Both the position numbers and the translations under genes were made by a program. This document shows positions 1-9,905 of a stretch of DNA of 64,000 bases, in pieces (position 1 is the stretch's first letter; each line of letters begins with the position of its first letter). This DNA is from Verticillium longisporum. Lineage: Eukaryota > Ascomycota > Sordariomycetes > Glomerellales > Plectosphaerellaceae. The notes beneath the pieces are model-generated. The model saw nothing but the letters and a program-made list of their open reading frames with translations, was not told the DNA's origin and did no database searches. The stretch covers positions 620,001-684,000 of the forward strand of contig JAETXT010000015.1 in NCBI GenBank assembly GCA_019188255.1. The letters run 5' to 3'.

Positions 1-698
1 AATAGCCAAGGCTAGGCCAAGCAGGCCAACGTGCAGCTCCCATAGCTTCCGCTTCCAGACAAGAGACTTGGGTGTACCCTCGGGGACAGTGTTGCCGGGG
101 ACGAAGATCAAGCACACCAAGAGTATGATGAGGGCGGGGACAAAGAGGTTCAGTACGAGCAGAAGCCATACAGGTACCGTCTCACTTTCGGTGAAGGGAA
201 ACCTGTGCAAAGAGTACAAAGTTAGTCTGAGATGAGTGGCGCAGAGGACATCCTCGACAGAGGACAGCAGAAGGCGACAGAAGAGAAAGCCAAGGGGTGG
301 GGTGGAGGAAGCGACGCGTGTAAGTCTTGGTGTCTTGGCTGCAGGTCCCCTTTTCGGGGTCCCTGAAATGTCCAGCGGAGAGAAAAAGGGGAGGGATGAG
401 GAAGAGATGAATAAAGGGCGGTTTGCTTGTGAACTACTTACGCGATGTTGGGGTCGACAAGAGAAAACGGACGCTTGTTTGGCTCGATGAGATGGAGACC
501 ACCGCCAGCTCCTGCGACGAGGACGAGAACGACCCAATCGAAGACGTATGAGCAAATGAGGGAGGCTGTCCATGAGCGATCGTGAGGTTTCGTGAAGCGA
601 CCCTTGCGCTGGACTGATGAGGAATCGGGCATTTTGTAGTATGTTGGCCTTGATGACGGCGACACACTGAGGTTGGTGAGGGGGATGGAGTCGGGCAT
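1..698 (-). CDS. PAP2-family lipid phosphatase, N-terminal part (cut by window edge)
   Basis: N-terminal part of a membrane phosphatidic acid / diacylglycerol pyrophosphate phosphatase (Dpp1/Lpp1 type). Exon 1 is 698-442 and ends at a GTAAGT donor; exon 2 starts at 202 after an AG acceptor and runs off the left edge. The join reads DPNIAFPFTESETVP, the segment that follows the first membrane helix in fungal PAP2 proteins, just after KRPFSLVDPNI. Two hydrophobic helices are visible, about residues 48-67 and just after the intron (VWLLLVLNLFVPALIILLVC). The catalytic PAP2 motifs would lie beyond the window. The start is taken at 698; an in-frame Met at 638 (MPDSSS) could be used instead. Known for the family: dephosphorylates phosphatidate or DGPP in lipid signalling. 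Product class is confident; exact substrate is not. Confidence 0.8.
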
Positions 699-795
699 GG
701 GATGCGACGGCGCAAAAGTCGTCTTTTGGGGGAGGAGGCAGCGGATGGCGGAAGCCAGAAGGATAGCCCGGTTGATATACCTAAGGTCGGTTGGT

Positions 796-818
796 AAGGT
801 AGGTACCTAGGGTAGGTA
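796..818. repeat. AGGTAGGTACCTAGG palindromic motif cluster
   Basis: A stretch built from AGGTA units around a GGTACC core, upstream of the PAP2 gene. One copy of the dispersed intergenic motif described in the findings. Confidence 0.6.
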
Positions 819-1883
819 GCGCGATCGAGGCAAGTCGCGGGTCTTTCCTTGGTTGCGACTGGCCTGCTAGCGCTTGCGCTACTTGTCAAGAAGGGGTGGT
901 AATGTTCGGGAGGCGCTATCGACGCAGTACTTTGCCAAACTCGTTGCGTGGGATGGCGGGAAGCGGTTTGTGTGGAGGATTTCTTGTCTTTGCGTCGTTC
1001 CCAGTGGCTGGCTGGCGGTGGTGTCTTGGAACTACCACAACGCTCACACAGCAAGTGGGGATGAATGTCGCGTACCTAATCTGGTCCGAGTCACATCCCG
1101 GGGAGCACGAGAAAGCCAGAGGGTGTCGACGCGATGGATGACTTCAGGCACGACGACAACTTTCCTAAAGTTGAGCAAGGGATTGAGCAATGATGCTGGC
1201 GGTACGTGGAAGTGAATGGCGTCAAAGCTATGCGATGAGTTTAGAGCATGTGGGTGAGGAAGGGGGAAAGAGGGAGGAGGGTGGAAGGGGGAGAGAGAGA
1301 GACAGAAAGACAAATGTTGGCGCAGCAAACGCCCGCCAATGTTGAACATAAACGACCAGGGAACATATGAAAGCTGTGCTGGCCGATTGGCCTCTCCCAG
1401 CTTTCAAGTAAAGCGCCTCGCCGCGGTTAGATCAACCCGGGCGGCAGAGGGAGGCGCAGACGTTGATCATGACACTAGAGCATTGTTTGGAAAGGAACCA
1501 CCCATGTTTGATGTAACCCTGCATCGCCCTCAGCCTACCTACCTAGGTACCTTACCCGCGTGCCTTGCTCGCCTCCCGACTTTGCCGTCGCCCAAAGGTA
1601 AGGTAACCTGGGTGCAGGACTCTGCAAGCTTTCCCATCGCTCTGCTCGAAGCCTTGGTCATCCACGTGTCAGTGCAATACGGTCGCACCGGACATCGTGG
1701 GCAAAGGACAATTGGAAGGCTTGCCTGGTTTGCCTGCCTACATTCCCCAACGCCCTGAAAAATGAAGGTCGAGACTGAGCCGTGAAAAATGACGAGTCAT
1801 GACGTATCGGGCAAGTAGTCGCGTGGCAGTGCATCAGGCGAGGATCATTTCAGCAACTCCAATGCCTCTTCATTCAAAGTTAC

Positions 1884-1945
1884 ATGGTAGGTGCCTAGCT
1901 AGGTACCTACCTTGCTACCTTACCTTACCTACCTTACCTTAGGTG
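1884..1945. repeat. AGGTA/TACCT palindromic motif cluster
   Basis: About 60 bp made almost entirely of GGTAGGT, CCTAGCTAGG, GGTACC and repeated TACCT units, so one half can pair with the other. It belongs to the dispersed intergenic motif family. A smaller copy lies at 1533-1555. Confidence 0.65.
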
Positions 1946-2793
1946 CATGCAGCAGACGAGCATGGTAGCACATGATCGAATACGACCCCAACAACAATCG
2001 TGCCTCTTCGATCTCCCCCGCCACAGAGTCCGCCACCTGTGGCCCCCACTGCAAAAACACATGGAAACGTTGAGGGCACGCCCAAACTCGTCACTTGGCA
2101 GCCACGTCACATCGCGAGAGTGCAAGCGGACCCCAAATGGCGAATGGCATTCACCCGATGATGAACCACAATGCAGATGTATTTACCCATTCCCTGATGA
2201 ACCAAAGCAAAACCGACGCATGACTATGTACAATTTTGACACAGCTTTCACCACCGCCGACCGACATTCCCGACGGACACGGCCGAATACCAGCGCCTCC
2301 CAGCTCATCAAGTCCGCGGCCTGAAAAGGGGCAAGCCAGAGAGCCCAAAAGGGGGCTACTGGTCGGTTCGTCATCCAAACCCCCGCCAATCGGCGGTCCG
2401 TCGTGCCCAACTCCCACCCAGTCCGTCTTCGAAAGACAACCTCGACTCCAAGCGCCAATCGTGATAGGAAAGGGATACCAGTGATCCCGTGTGCCAATCG
2501 ACCAAGCCGAAACGAGATGCACACAGACAGAAATGAATAGAAAATAAGAGGAAAAGAAACGCAACACAGCCGTGTCCAATGTAGGCCTGCTTGTGCCTTC
2601 GAGGCTGCAAAGGAGCAGCAGATGCATGCTCGTCGCTGGAAGTTGTCCGCGCGCAACAATGACGCGTGTGTATGAGGGAGAGAATTGAGAGCATTGTCAT
2701 CCGTCTATTAGCCGTAAGCGGAGGCGGGCCTATCATGAGTGATCCGCAATGGTCCACGTCGCATCCTGGCCGGACGTATAGCCATGGTCATGA

Positions 2794-4473
2794 TTAATAT
2801 TGACCGTAGTGACTGTCGTCTTCGCGTGTCGAGATCTGGTCCAGAGAGAGGTGTGTGTCCGTGATGCCGAAGTGGGCGGCCATTCTCTTTGCCCACGAGC
2901 GGGTCAGAATCGAGGCTGTTCATTGTAAGCATCACGATGCAGTGGGGCAAGCGAAGGGTGTACTGACCCTTAAGGAACTTCTTGCTAGCATACTTCTTGA
3001 AGAAGGCTTCATGAACGACAGGACGTGCGAGGTAATCGACCATCAAGTGAGCAACAGGCTCGACCTCCTCCTCGGTGTATCCGGCGTAGTACGCAATGGT
3101 TTCGTCCTGTTGGTCCAAGTCAGATAAGGCACACACATGGGAGTTTGGATGAAAGGAGCCATACCCATTCGCCACGGTCCAGGATCATACGAGCCAAGTA
3201 CATAGCACCGGCGGCGACGTGGCTGGGGCGGTAGGCCAGGAAGCGGTGGTCAAGAAGGCTGATCTCAGTGAGATATTTGCCAATGGTGCGACACTGAATG
3301 TCGTAGTTATCGGCCTTGGAGATGCGTCGAAGGAAGTTCATGGGGTTCGGGTAGCTGAGGTCGTAGTTGAGCGTGCTAAGCAGGAATTGTTCGGCACTAA
3401 GAATTTCGCCCTCGGTGAAACCGTCGTCCGCAATCTTGCGGAAGTTGCCAACATGAGGAGACATGACCTCCTCATATTTGGCCGCAATAAACATGGCTGT
3501 AACGCCGACCAGCTGCAGGCGGTCCAGCTGAACGACCTTTTCCGAAAGGAAACGGTCGATAATGTTGATGGCCAGGAACAGGGTCTCGGGGAGCAGCGTA
3601 AAGCGGGTGTGAACTTCAATGAGCCAGTCGACAAGGATGCCGCGAGTCTTCCACTCGAGGTCGTCCTGGTGCTCCATGTAGTTAGGGTTGGGAACAGACT
3701 TGCACTCGAGGTCCCGCAGATACTCGAAGATTTCATTGGCGTACTCGGCAACCATGAGGGGTCGTCAAGGTCCTCACTGTCGAGGTCCTTTACTCCGGCG
3801 GGCAGGCTGGGCTCGGCGGCGGCGACAGGCTCGACGTCGACGGTAGGCGCGCTGGCGTCAACGAGCTCAACCTTGTCCTCGGCGCGAACGCGCTTCTTCT
3901 GGGCAGGCTCGCCATCGTCGACGGGCGTGGCTTCCTTCAAGGAAGATCCAGTTGTCGAGGGAACCTTGCGTTTCGGGACGGCGGCTATGGAACCGGAGCC
4001 GCTTCGCTTCGCATCAGGCTTTTTCAAGTCCTTGGTGCCATGGACGGGACGCGTCGAGGTGGCGCGGGAGTGTTGCTTCTGGATACCGGTAGGTTGGGCG
4101 ACCTTGGATACGAGGCTGCCTTTGCTAGCTGCCTTTTTGCCTTCGACGTTGCTGATCTTTCCTACGTTGCTCACATCCTCGAGCGCGCCGCGCTTCCTCT
4201 GGATGCCCTGGGCGTTCGCAGTCAGGGCGGACTTTTTGGTCTGGAGCACCTTCTTGGGCTCGTCGATGCCTTGTGCGGCGGCTTTGGCGCGCGTCATGCG
4301 GGTAGAGCCACTGTTCTCATCGTTCTCGTTCGAAACCAGTCGCTGCGTGCGAACCGATCTGGCCTATTGAAGCACCATGTCAGAACCCGTAAAACGCACC
4401 AAGCCGGAGGCGAATCGGTCTTCTCGCTGTAGACAATGCACAGTAGCAGGTGACAGGTACGTACGGGAGGCAT
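2794..4473 (-). CDS. nimE: G2/mitotic-specific B-type cyclin (one-base frameshift in this sequence)
   Basis: Mitotic cyclin that activates CDK1 at G2/M; ortholog type NimE/Cdc13/Clb. Exons on the minus strand: 4473-4465 (only ATGCCTCCC), 4363-3165, 3106-2968, 2915-2794. The N-terminus has a canonical destruction box, RGALEDVSN, at residues 61-69, followed by a basic disordered region. The cyclin box starts near MVAEYANEIFEYLRD and contains the hallmark RGILVDWLIEVHTRF and YEEVMSP segments. The C-terminal fold ends DDSHYGQY. At 3758-3761 a run of four G (C on the coding strand) shifts the frame: DLDDP must continue L-MVAEY but one base is missing. With one base added, the CDS is 1470 nt (489 aa), normal for the family. 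This is probably a sequence error, since the protein is essential. The 9-nt first exon is supported by the family-like MPPARS start. Confidence 0.9.
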
Positions 4474-6194
4474 CTTGGCTGCAGTGATTAGGAAAGCCGC
4501 GTGGTCGACGTAGCCGGACGTGGTTGGCAAAGAGTCTGGAGCAACAACAAGGGTCAGCGGCGACGCGTCAAAACGGAACAGGCGCGATGGTGGGAAGGTC
4601 AGGAAGCTTCAGGCTGAAGGCGACAGCAAGTGTCGTTGTACCTTTTGTTCGACTCAAGCTTCGAGGTGCAGTGGAGGGAGAGCAATCGACGCGGAAAGGA
4701 AGCGGATTGCTTTTGACGTCTCAGCAATTGTATTCAAGGGATTCGCGTCTTGAGAAGCTACAATGCGGAAGAAAAACAATAGCAAAACACGCAAGAGAAA
4801 GACGACAGAACGTCGAGGTGCCAATCGTGGTATATCTCAAAGAGGAGGTGGAGAGGGAAAGCAAAGTAAAGCAAGGCCAGTCGAGGAAGCGATGTTGTTT
4901 TGCTCGGGTCGGGTAGGTAGTGGGAAGACCAAGACGTGAGGTCGTGCAGAGAGGTGGGAAGTGGGTAGAAGTGGATATGTGGTGGGTACGTACCCGTCTC
5001 TGGCGGCTGGCAGACGGCGGCCCGCGAACGTGAGGGTGCACCACGACCGCGTCTGAAAGCTGGGGCTGGTCACTACGGATACCGCGTGCCACGCTTCTAA
5101 TTGCTGGTGCAGATGCGCTGTGCTTGTGTGATGCTGGGGCGTCGAAATTCCTTTTTCCACAGACCCGTTCGTGCCTAGTCAATTCGCTTGGGAACTGTCT
5201 AGAGCGTGTTGGTCGCGTCGAGGGAAAGACTGAGCACCGTACTCGGTCTTACTCGGTGAAAGTGACGCAGTAGGGCACCTAAGTAAGCGCCTGGCTGCAA
5301 TGAGAATCTGCTGAAGGTGGAATAGCCCGCGGTGGGAGAATGCAGGGGAATGTCTTCTCGTGAACGGTAGGAAGGCAGGGCGGGACGAACGAAACAGATA
5401 GATGCTGGAGGGTGGATGACGAGACGGAAAGTCAGAGGGAGGCTGGGCTGAAATATGGTTGACGATGCACAAGTCTAAAGGGAGGGGTGGACGCGACGGC
5501 TCGCGCGATGCATGTCGTCGTGTCGGTGGATTCAGTCACGGTTCAGTTTGTGACATCCAGGCGCAATCCGTCGAGACAGTCAGCAGAGCCTGCCAGGTGC
5601 TGGCAGCTCTTCGTCTGCAGCTAGGCATGCCGTTGCAGGGGATCTGGGGGTTAGCATTCGCATCAACAGCAGCAACGACCCAGCAACGGCCTGACTATTG
5701 GTGTTTCGACGCGCTTGCGACCCACCCTGCCGTCACACTGGGGATCGTGGTCCGTCGCGCCAGGCCTCGTGCTAGATGTGGCAACGAGCTGTGTGGCAGT
5801 GTCGCCCACATGTGGCTGGAGAGTCTCGGCGAATCATCGGGCGAAGCAAGCCAACCTGCCCAGCCGCATGAACAGCTCAGGGTCACGATTCGAAATCTGC
5901 ACCCGCACTCGACGCAGACCATCTCGACTTTGATAGCTATTGTCGGGGTTGTGCAAGCAACGCACCACTTTCCACGGCTGGCTCAGGCCAAAGAAAAAAA
6001 AAAAAAGGTCGACCAAAGACTCATCTGTCGCATTGAGCTTCCTCTACAGCCGAAACGGACTCGAAAGCAGAATAAACTCCCAAAACGTCGCCCATTTTCG
6101 ACCAGCAATGTGCACCTGAACGAACTGCACCTCTCGCATTCTTGACACCTGCAACGCTCCCGTAGGCCCAGTTCCAGAAGCTTGTGCTACCGCC
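4474..6194. other. Divergent promoter region between cyclin B and uL2m genes
   Basis: 1.7 kb upstream of both flanking genes. It has several open frames up to 228 codons (5459-6145, +), but none has a recognisable domain, and the reading is rich in R, S and T as expected from random GC-rich frames. A 13-base A run lies at about 5994-6006, roughly 190 bp before the uL2m start. No RNA gene seen. Confidence 0.5.
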
Positions 6195-7494
6195 ATGATG
6201 CTGCAAACGCGTCTTTTTGCGGCTTCGCAGGCCGCTTCAGCTTTGCGGCGATCTATAGCACTGCAGCCAACATTCGCACGCCAGTTTGCCTCCGTCCGGG
6301 CTCCGCCCACATCATCCGACCCGAAAAGCATCGACAGCTCGAATACCGTCATAAGCGAATATGCGGCACCCGATTCCACCTCTTCCCCCGTTGTCAAGGA
6401 CTCGGTTATCATGCGCACGTACAAGCCTCGCACCCCTGGTGTCCGTCATCTCAAGCGTCCCATCAACGACCACTTGTGGAAAGGCAGACCGTTTCTCGCC
6501 CTGACCTTCCCGAAGAAGGGCCACGGCAAGGGTGGTCGTAACTCCACGGGCAAGGTCACTGTCAGGCACCGCGGTGGTGGTGCGAAGAGGAGGATCCGGA
6601 CTGTGGACTTTGATCGAAACAAAGGAGGTCCTCACCTCGTCGACCGAATCGAATACGATCCAGGTCGGAGTGCCCACATCGCTCTCATTACCAATCAGGC
6701 CAATGGTCGTAAAAGCTACATCGTTGCCGCAGAGGGCATGCGAGCTGGCGACATCGTCCAGAGCTACCGTTCAGGCATCCCGAAGGCCCTGCTTGATAGC
6801 ATGGGTGGTGTGGTTGATCCCGGTATCTTGGCCGCCAAAACTGCCTGGAGGGGAAACTGCTTGCCGATGCACATGGTTCCAGTCGGCACGGTGGTCTACA
6901 ACGTCGGCTCGAGAGCCCGTGGCCCTGCCGTTTTTTGCCGCAGCGCTGGAACCCACGCCATCGTGGTTTCAAAGGAGGAGGAGACCAAGGATGATGGCAC
7001 CAAGGTCATGACGGGCAAATATGTCACCGTCAGACTTCAGAGTGGCGAGGTCCGCCGAGTAAGCAAGGATGCTTGCGCTACGATAGGGGTTGCGAGCAAC
7101 CCCCATCATCAGTACAGGCAACTAGGCAAGGCTGGTAGGAGTCGTTGGCTCAATATTCGCCCGACCGTCCGTGGACTTGCGATGAATTCAGGTACGCACA
7201 TTACTCCACGACCTAGCAACAAGCTGCGCGGAAAACAAGCTGACACTATCATCAGTTGACCATCCCCATGGTGGTGGCCGAGGCAAGTCGAAGGGTAACC
7301 GCCATCCCACAAGTCCCTGGGGAACACCAGTAAGTCTCCTCTTTTGAATTTACGTTTTGATACGGTTGCTAAATCGTGCGATCTAGTCCAAAGGTGGTTA
7401 CAAGACGCGCCGCAAGCATAATTTCAACAAATGGGTCGTCGAGCCTCGTGTGCGCAACATGGGCAAGAGGCGTGAAAAGGCGTCCAAGGCCTAA
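6195..7494 (+). CDS. rml2: Mitochondrial large-subunit ribosomal protein uL2m
   Basis: Component of the mitochondrial 54S large ribosomal subunit, near the peptidyl transferase centre (Rml2 in yeast). Exons 6195-7191, 7256-7329 and 7387-7494, with introns of 64 and 57 bp having GT-AG borders. The first 35 residues ([23 protein letters not shown]) are basic, hydroxylated and free of acid residues, as in a mitochondrial targeting peptide. The core contains [28 protein letters not shown] and the L2 C-terminal signature [17 protein letters not shown], which is formed across the first splice junction. The protein ends [12 protein letters not shown]. No frame problem. The first of two adjacent Met codons was taken as start (context GCCATG). 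Confidence 0.95.
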
Positions 7495-8535
7495 GAAGCA
7501 ACTTCGCGTGGAGCCGCTTCTGCTCATGAGAGGTTCGACTGTCTTTCCTGGGTAAAAGGACGCGGTCTATTTGTTGCATGTGTACCAACCAACCATTTTC
7601 TGTACCATAGAGCGCTGCCAGACCGGTAGCTGTACTATTCGCATCGCGGATGCTATTCAAATGTAAACAATGCCACAGATGCGGCTATGACTGTGTGATT
7701 TAATGTTCGGATTGCTTGACACCCAGGGATCAATGTCGGCTCTAGTGTGCTCAATTACATTTGATGCGTTCTTGTTAAGGCTGTCCATCGTCACACCTTG
7801 ATCGAGCGTACAGCCTATGCACATGGGTAGGCCAAGTAGCCTGAATGCCTGAACGATAAGTATGAAACGCGTCCTTGTCTTGCTCCAGAGCTAACATACC
7901 TCCTTTGCACCTCGTGATGCCGCCTTGACCTGTTGATGGCTTCCTCGGCATACCTTTCAACTGCCGAACCTCTCCCTACGCCTGAGCTGGCAGGACTACG
8001 GTTTCCATTCGAGAGAGTACTGCCCCTATGCGAGTGCGCATCATCAAGCTAATGGCACTCATTGCTGCTTGAGGGCACTTTCTTGGCAGAAACTATTCTT
8101 GTGTTTGACAACAATCACGCCGACTTACAAGTCAGCATGGCTTTGGTCACGTTCTTGCGACTCCGTGTCTGCCCTTGCGCTACCTGGATCCAGATGCTCG
8201 TAGTCTTCACGGGTTTACCAATGCAAACCACGGGCAGCGTGCCATGATAATCACGGATTAAGTATCTCCACTGACTCAAACAAACGGCTTCGCCAATGTC
8301 ATTATTCCAATCACACTAAATAGCCGTGTTTGCCCTAACATGATTCGTAAACCTGCCCAAGAAAAAGTATCACCTCAAACGCCGATGCCACGATTGCTGA
8401 CAAGTACCCTCCACTGCAGCTGCCTCATCAAATAAATCATTGCCACTGTTTGAACCCATTACACCGTAGAATAACAACACCCAGCCATCAGCGTGTGATG
8501 TCGCTCCTCTTCTTTTTTTTTTTCTCTGTTCTTGC
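7495..8535. other. Intergenic, 3' side of uL2m gene
   Basis: About 1 kb with only short open frames (61 to 78 codons) on both strands and no family resemblance. It is unusually AT-rich and CA-repeat-poor for the window. An 11-base T run lies at 8513-8523. I see no tRNA or rRNA signature. Part is probably the 3' UTR of the uL2m gene. Confidence 0.5.
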
Positions 8536-8829
8536 TCAGAAATGAGCGATGCGCTCCTCGACGCTGCCCCAGTAGACGACCGGGCGAGGCTCGAGGATGC
8601 TAAGCTCGCTGCCGAAGCTTCTGCGCTCTTCTTCCATTCCCAGGATGGACGGCTGGTGATGTATGATGCTTATGATGGTGTTAGCCGGCGACGAAATGAC
8701 GCTGGCGCCGCACGAGTCCCGATCGCTGCTGGCGCGGGACGAGGCGGAGGACGAGCGGCGGAATGATGCCCGGAGGCTGCTGGAGGAGAAGCGAGCCGTG
8801 ATGGCTTGGAATCGCGGAGAGGCGTGCAT
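8536..8829 (-). CDS. Possible small serine-rich protein (97 aa), unassigned
   Basis: A 97-codon frame starting at 8829 with A at -3 (AAAATG) and ending at 8536. The N-terminal half is rich in Ser and Arg (ARFSSSSLRASFRRSSSASS); the C-terminal end, EPRPVVYWGSVEERIAHF, is of mixed, non-repetitive composition and resembles the conserved tail of small uncharacterised filamentous-fungal proteins, but I cannot confirm this by eye. It sits in an unusually long (2.4 kb) convergent gap between the uL2m and cch1 genes, where a gene would be expected. No transmembrane segment or signal peptide is visible. The open frame extends upstream of 8829 without an ATG context as good. Treat as a candidate only. 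Confidence 0.4.
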   Translation of the reverse strand: MHASPRFQAITARFSSSSLRASFRRSSSASSRASSDRDSCGASVISSPANTIISIIHHQPSILGMEEERRSFGSELSILEPRPVVYWGSVEERIAHF

Positions 8830-9905
8830 TTTGCTATCCTTTTCTGGTTGACGTGCCACGGGTGGTGATACCCAAGGCAAGGCTTCCTTGCTGGGAGTGG
8901 TCCGGACTTTGTGTGTTTGTGTGTGTGTGTGTGACGGGAATGGCGACGCAGATGGCTGTGCGAAAGTTGGTGTAGATGATGTAACGCAAGGCACAGCCTA
9001 TCGCCTCCAGAGACGCGGGAATCAAGTGTCAAACGAGAGACGAGAAAAGATGAATGTACGATTAAAGATAGGACCGTCCACACAGCAGACGAAACGATGG
9101 CCAAAATAGGATTCTTGGGGCGTGCAAATCACGGCTAGTAGCTACTGTCGGTCGAGGGACTACGGCCACCCTTTAATACATCCAGCAGACACGGGAAGGG
9201 GGCCTTCTCTGATCACCGACCGTTCAAGCCGCTACAAGAACTCCAGGGGTTTGGAGCAGGTTGTTGTGATGGCCATTGACCCTTCTCAGGGGCTCGACGT
9301 GTGTGATCGCTGACCGGGGTTTGAGAGGCGGGGGGCGGGGCCCAGGGCCCAAGCCGCAAGGACCAAATAAGTCCGGTGAGACGGTGCACGGCTCGTTTCA
9401 ACCTGACAGCCAGCATGATTGTCTCCAGGTAACCACCCCATTCGGCTCGACTAAGTACTGACCTGCGACTTGTCTGAGATGCAGCTGGGGTTCTCGACTG
9501 CAGGAGTTCGAGTTCCTGCGGCGCCATGCAGGCAAAACCTTGACATCAAACCATCGTGCCGGGCGGCGGACAGCCCCCCTTTTGGTGTGATGGGAAGCTG
9601 GCGATGACCGCTCATGTTCAAGTGGCCTCTGTTCAGGCCCTGCGCCTCACACAAGGTAGCCTCCTGCTGGACGTGAATTCCCCGATCAATACAGCCGATT
9701 CAACAGGCCTGGTCATGATGGCTTGGTGCAAATCTTGTTTGTCTATCCATCCTAAGGTACCTACCTACCTAGGAAACCAGCTATGTCTGGAACGTCCATG
9801 ACGGCCCGTTGACGCAATCCCTCGAACGCCATCGCTTGAAGACAATACGCACGCGCCCATTCGGCCGTCACACTCATTATGCCACCCCCGGATCCTTCTC
9901 CCAAC
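8830..9905. other. Intergenic, 3' side of cch1
   Basis: Contains a GT microsatellite at 8910-8933 and a short TACCT/AGG motif copy at 9752-9775 just outside the cch1 3' end. Open frames are short and overlapping, none recognisable. Confidence 0.5.
8910..8933. repeat. (TG)n microsatellite
   Basis: A 24-bp TG dinucleotide run with one TTT interruption. Such tracts are often length-variable between isolates. Confidence 0.85.

Larger units (their letters stand above)
699..2793. other. Intergenic: PAP2 promoter side and cyclin 3' side
   Basis: About 2.1 kb between two minus-strand genes. Open frames here are short, overlap each other on both strands and show no recognisable domain, so no gene is called. 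It holds three clusters of the AGGTA/TACCT palindromic motif (796-818, 1533-1555, 1884-1945), a GA-rich stretch at 1255-1315, and presumably the upstream region of the PAP2 gene and the 3' UTR of the cyclin gene. Confidence 0.6.

Noticed and set aside
434..1054. 206-codon minus-strand open frame overlapping the PAP2 exon
   Set aside because: Out of frame with the PAP2 exon and without family features; the overlapping 86-codon frame matches PAP2 and splices to the next exon.
3219..4370. 383-codon plus-strand open frame
   Set aside because: Antisense shadow of the cyclin B exon; no recognisable domain, and the minus strand is clearly coding.
5459..6145. 228-codon plus-strand open frame
   Set aside because: No domain, ends in low-complexity Lys-rich sequence from an A run, and lies in the leader of the uL2m gene.
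9490..9520. tRNA-like B-box and T-arm (GGAGTTCGAGTTCC with a small stem)
   Set aside because: The stem and loop spacing is wrong for a T-arm and no A-box or acceptor stem could be found at the right distance.
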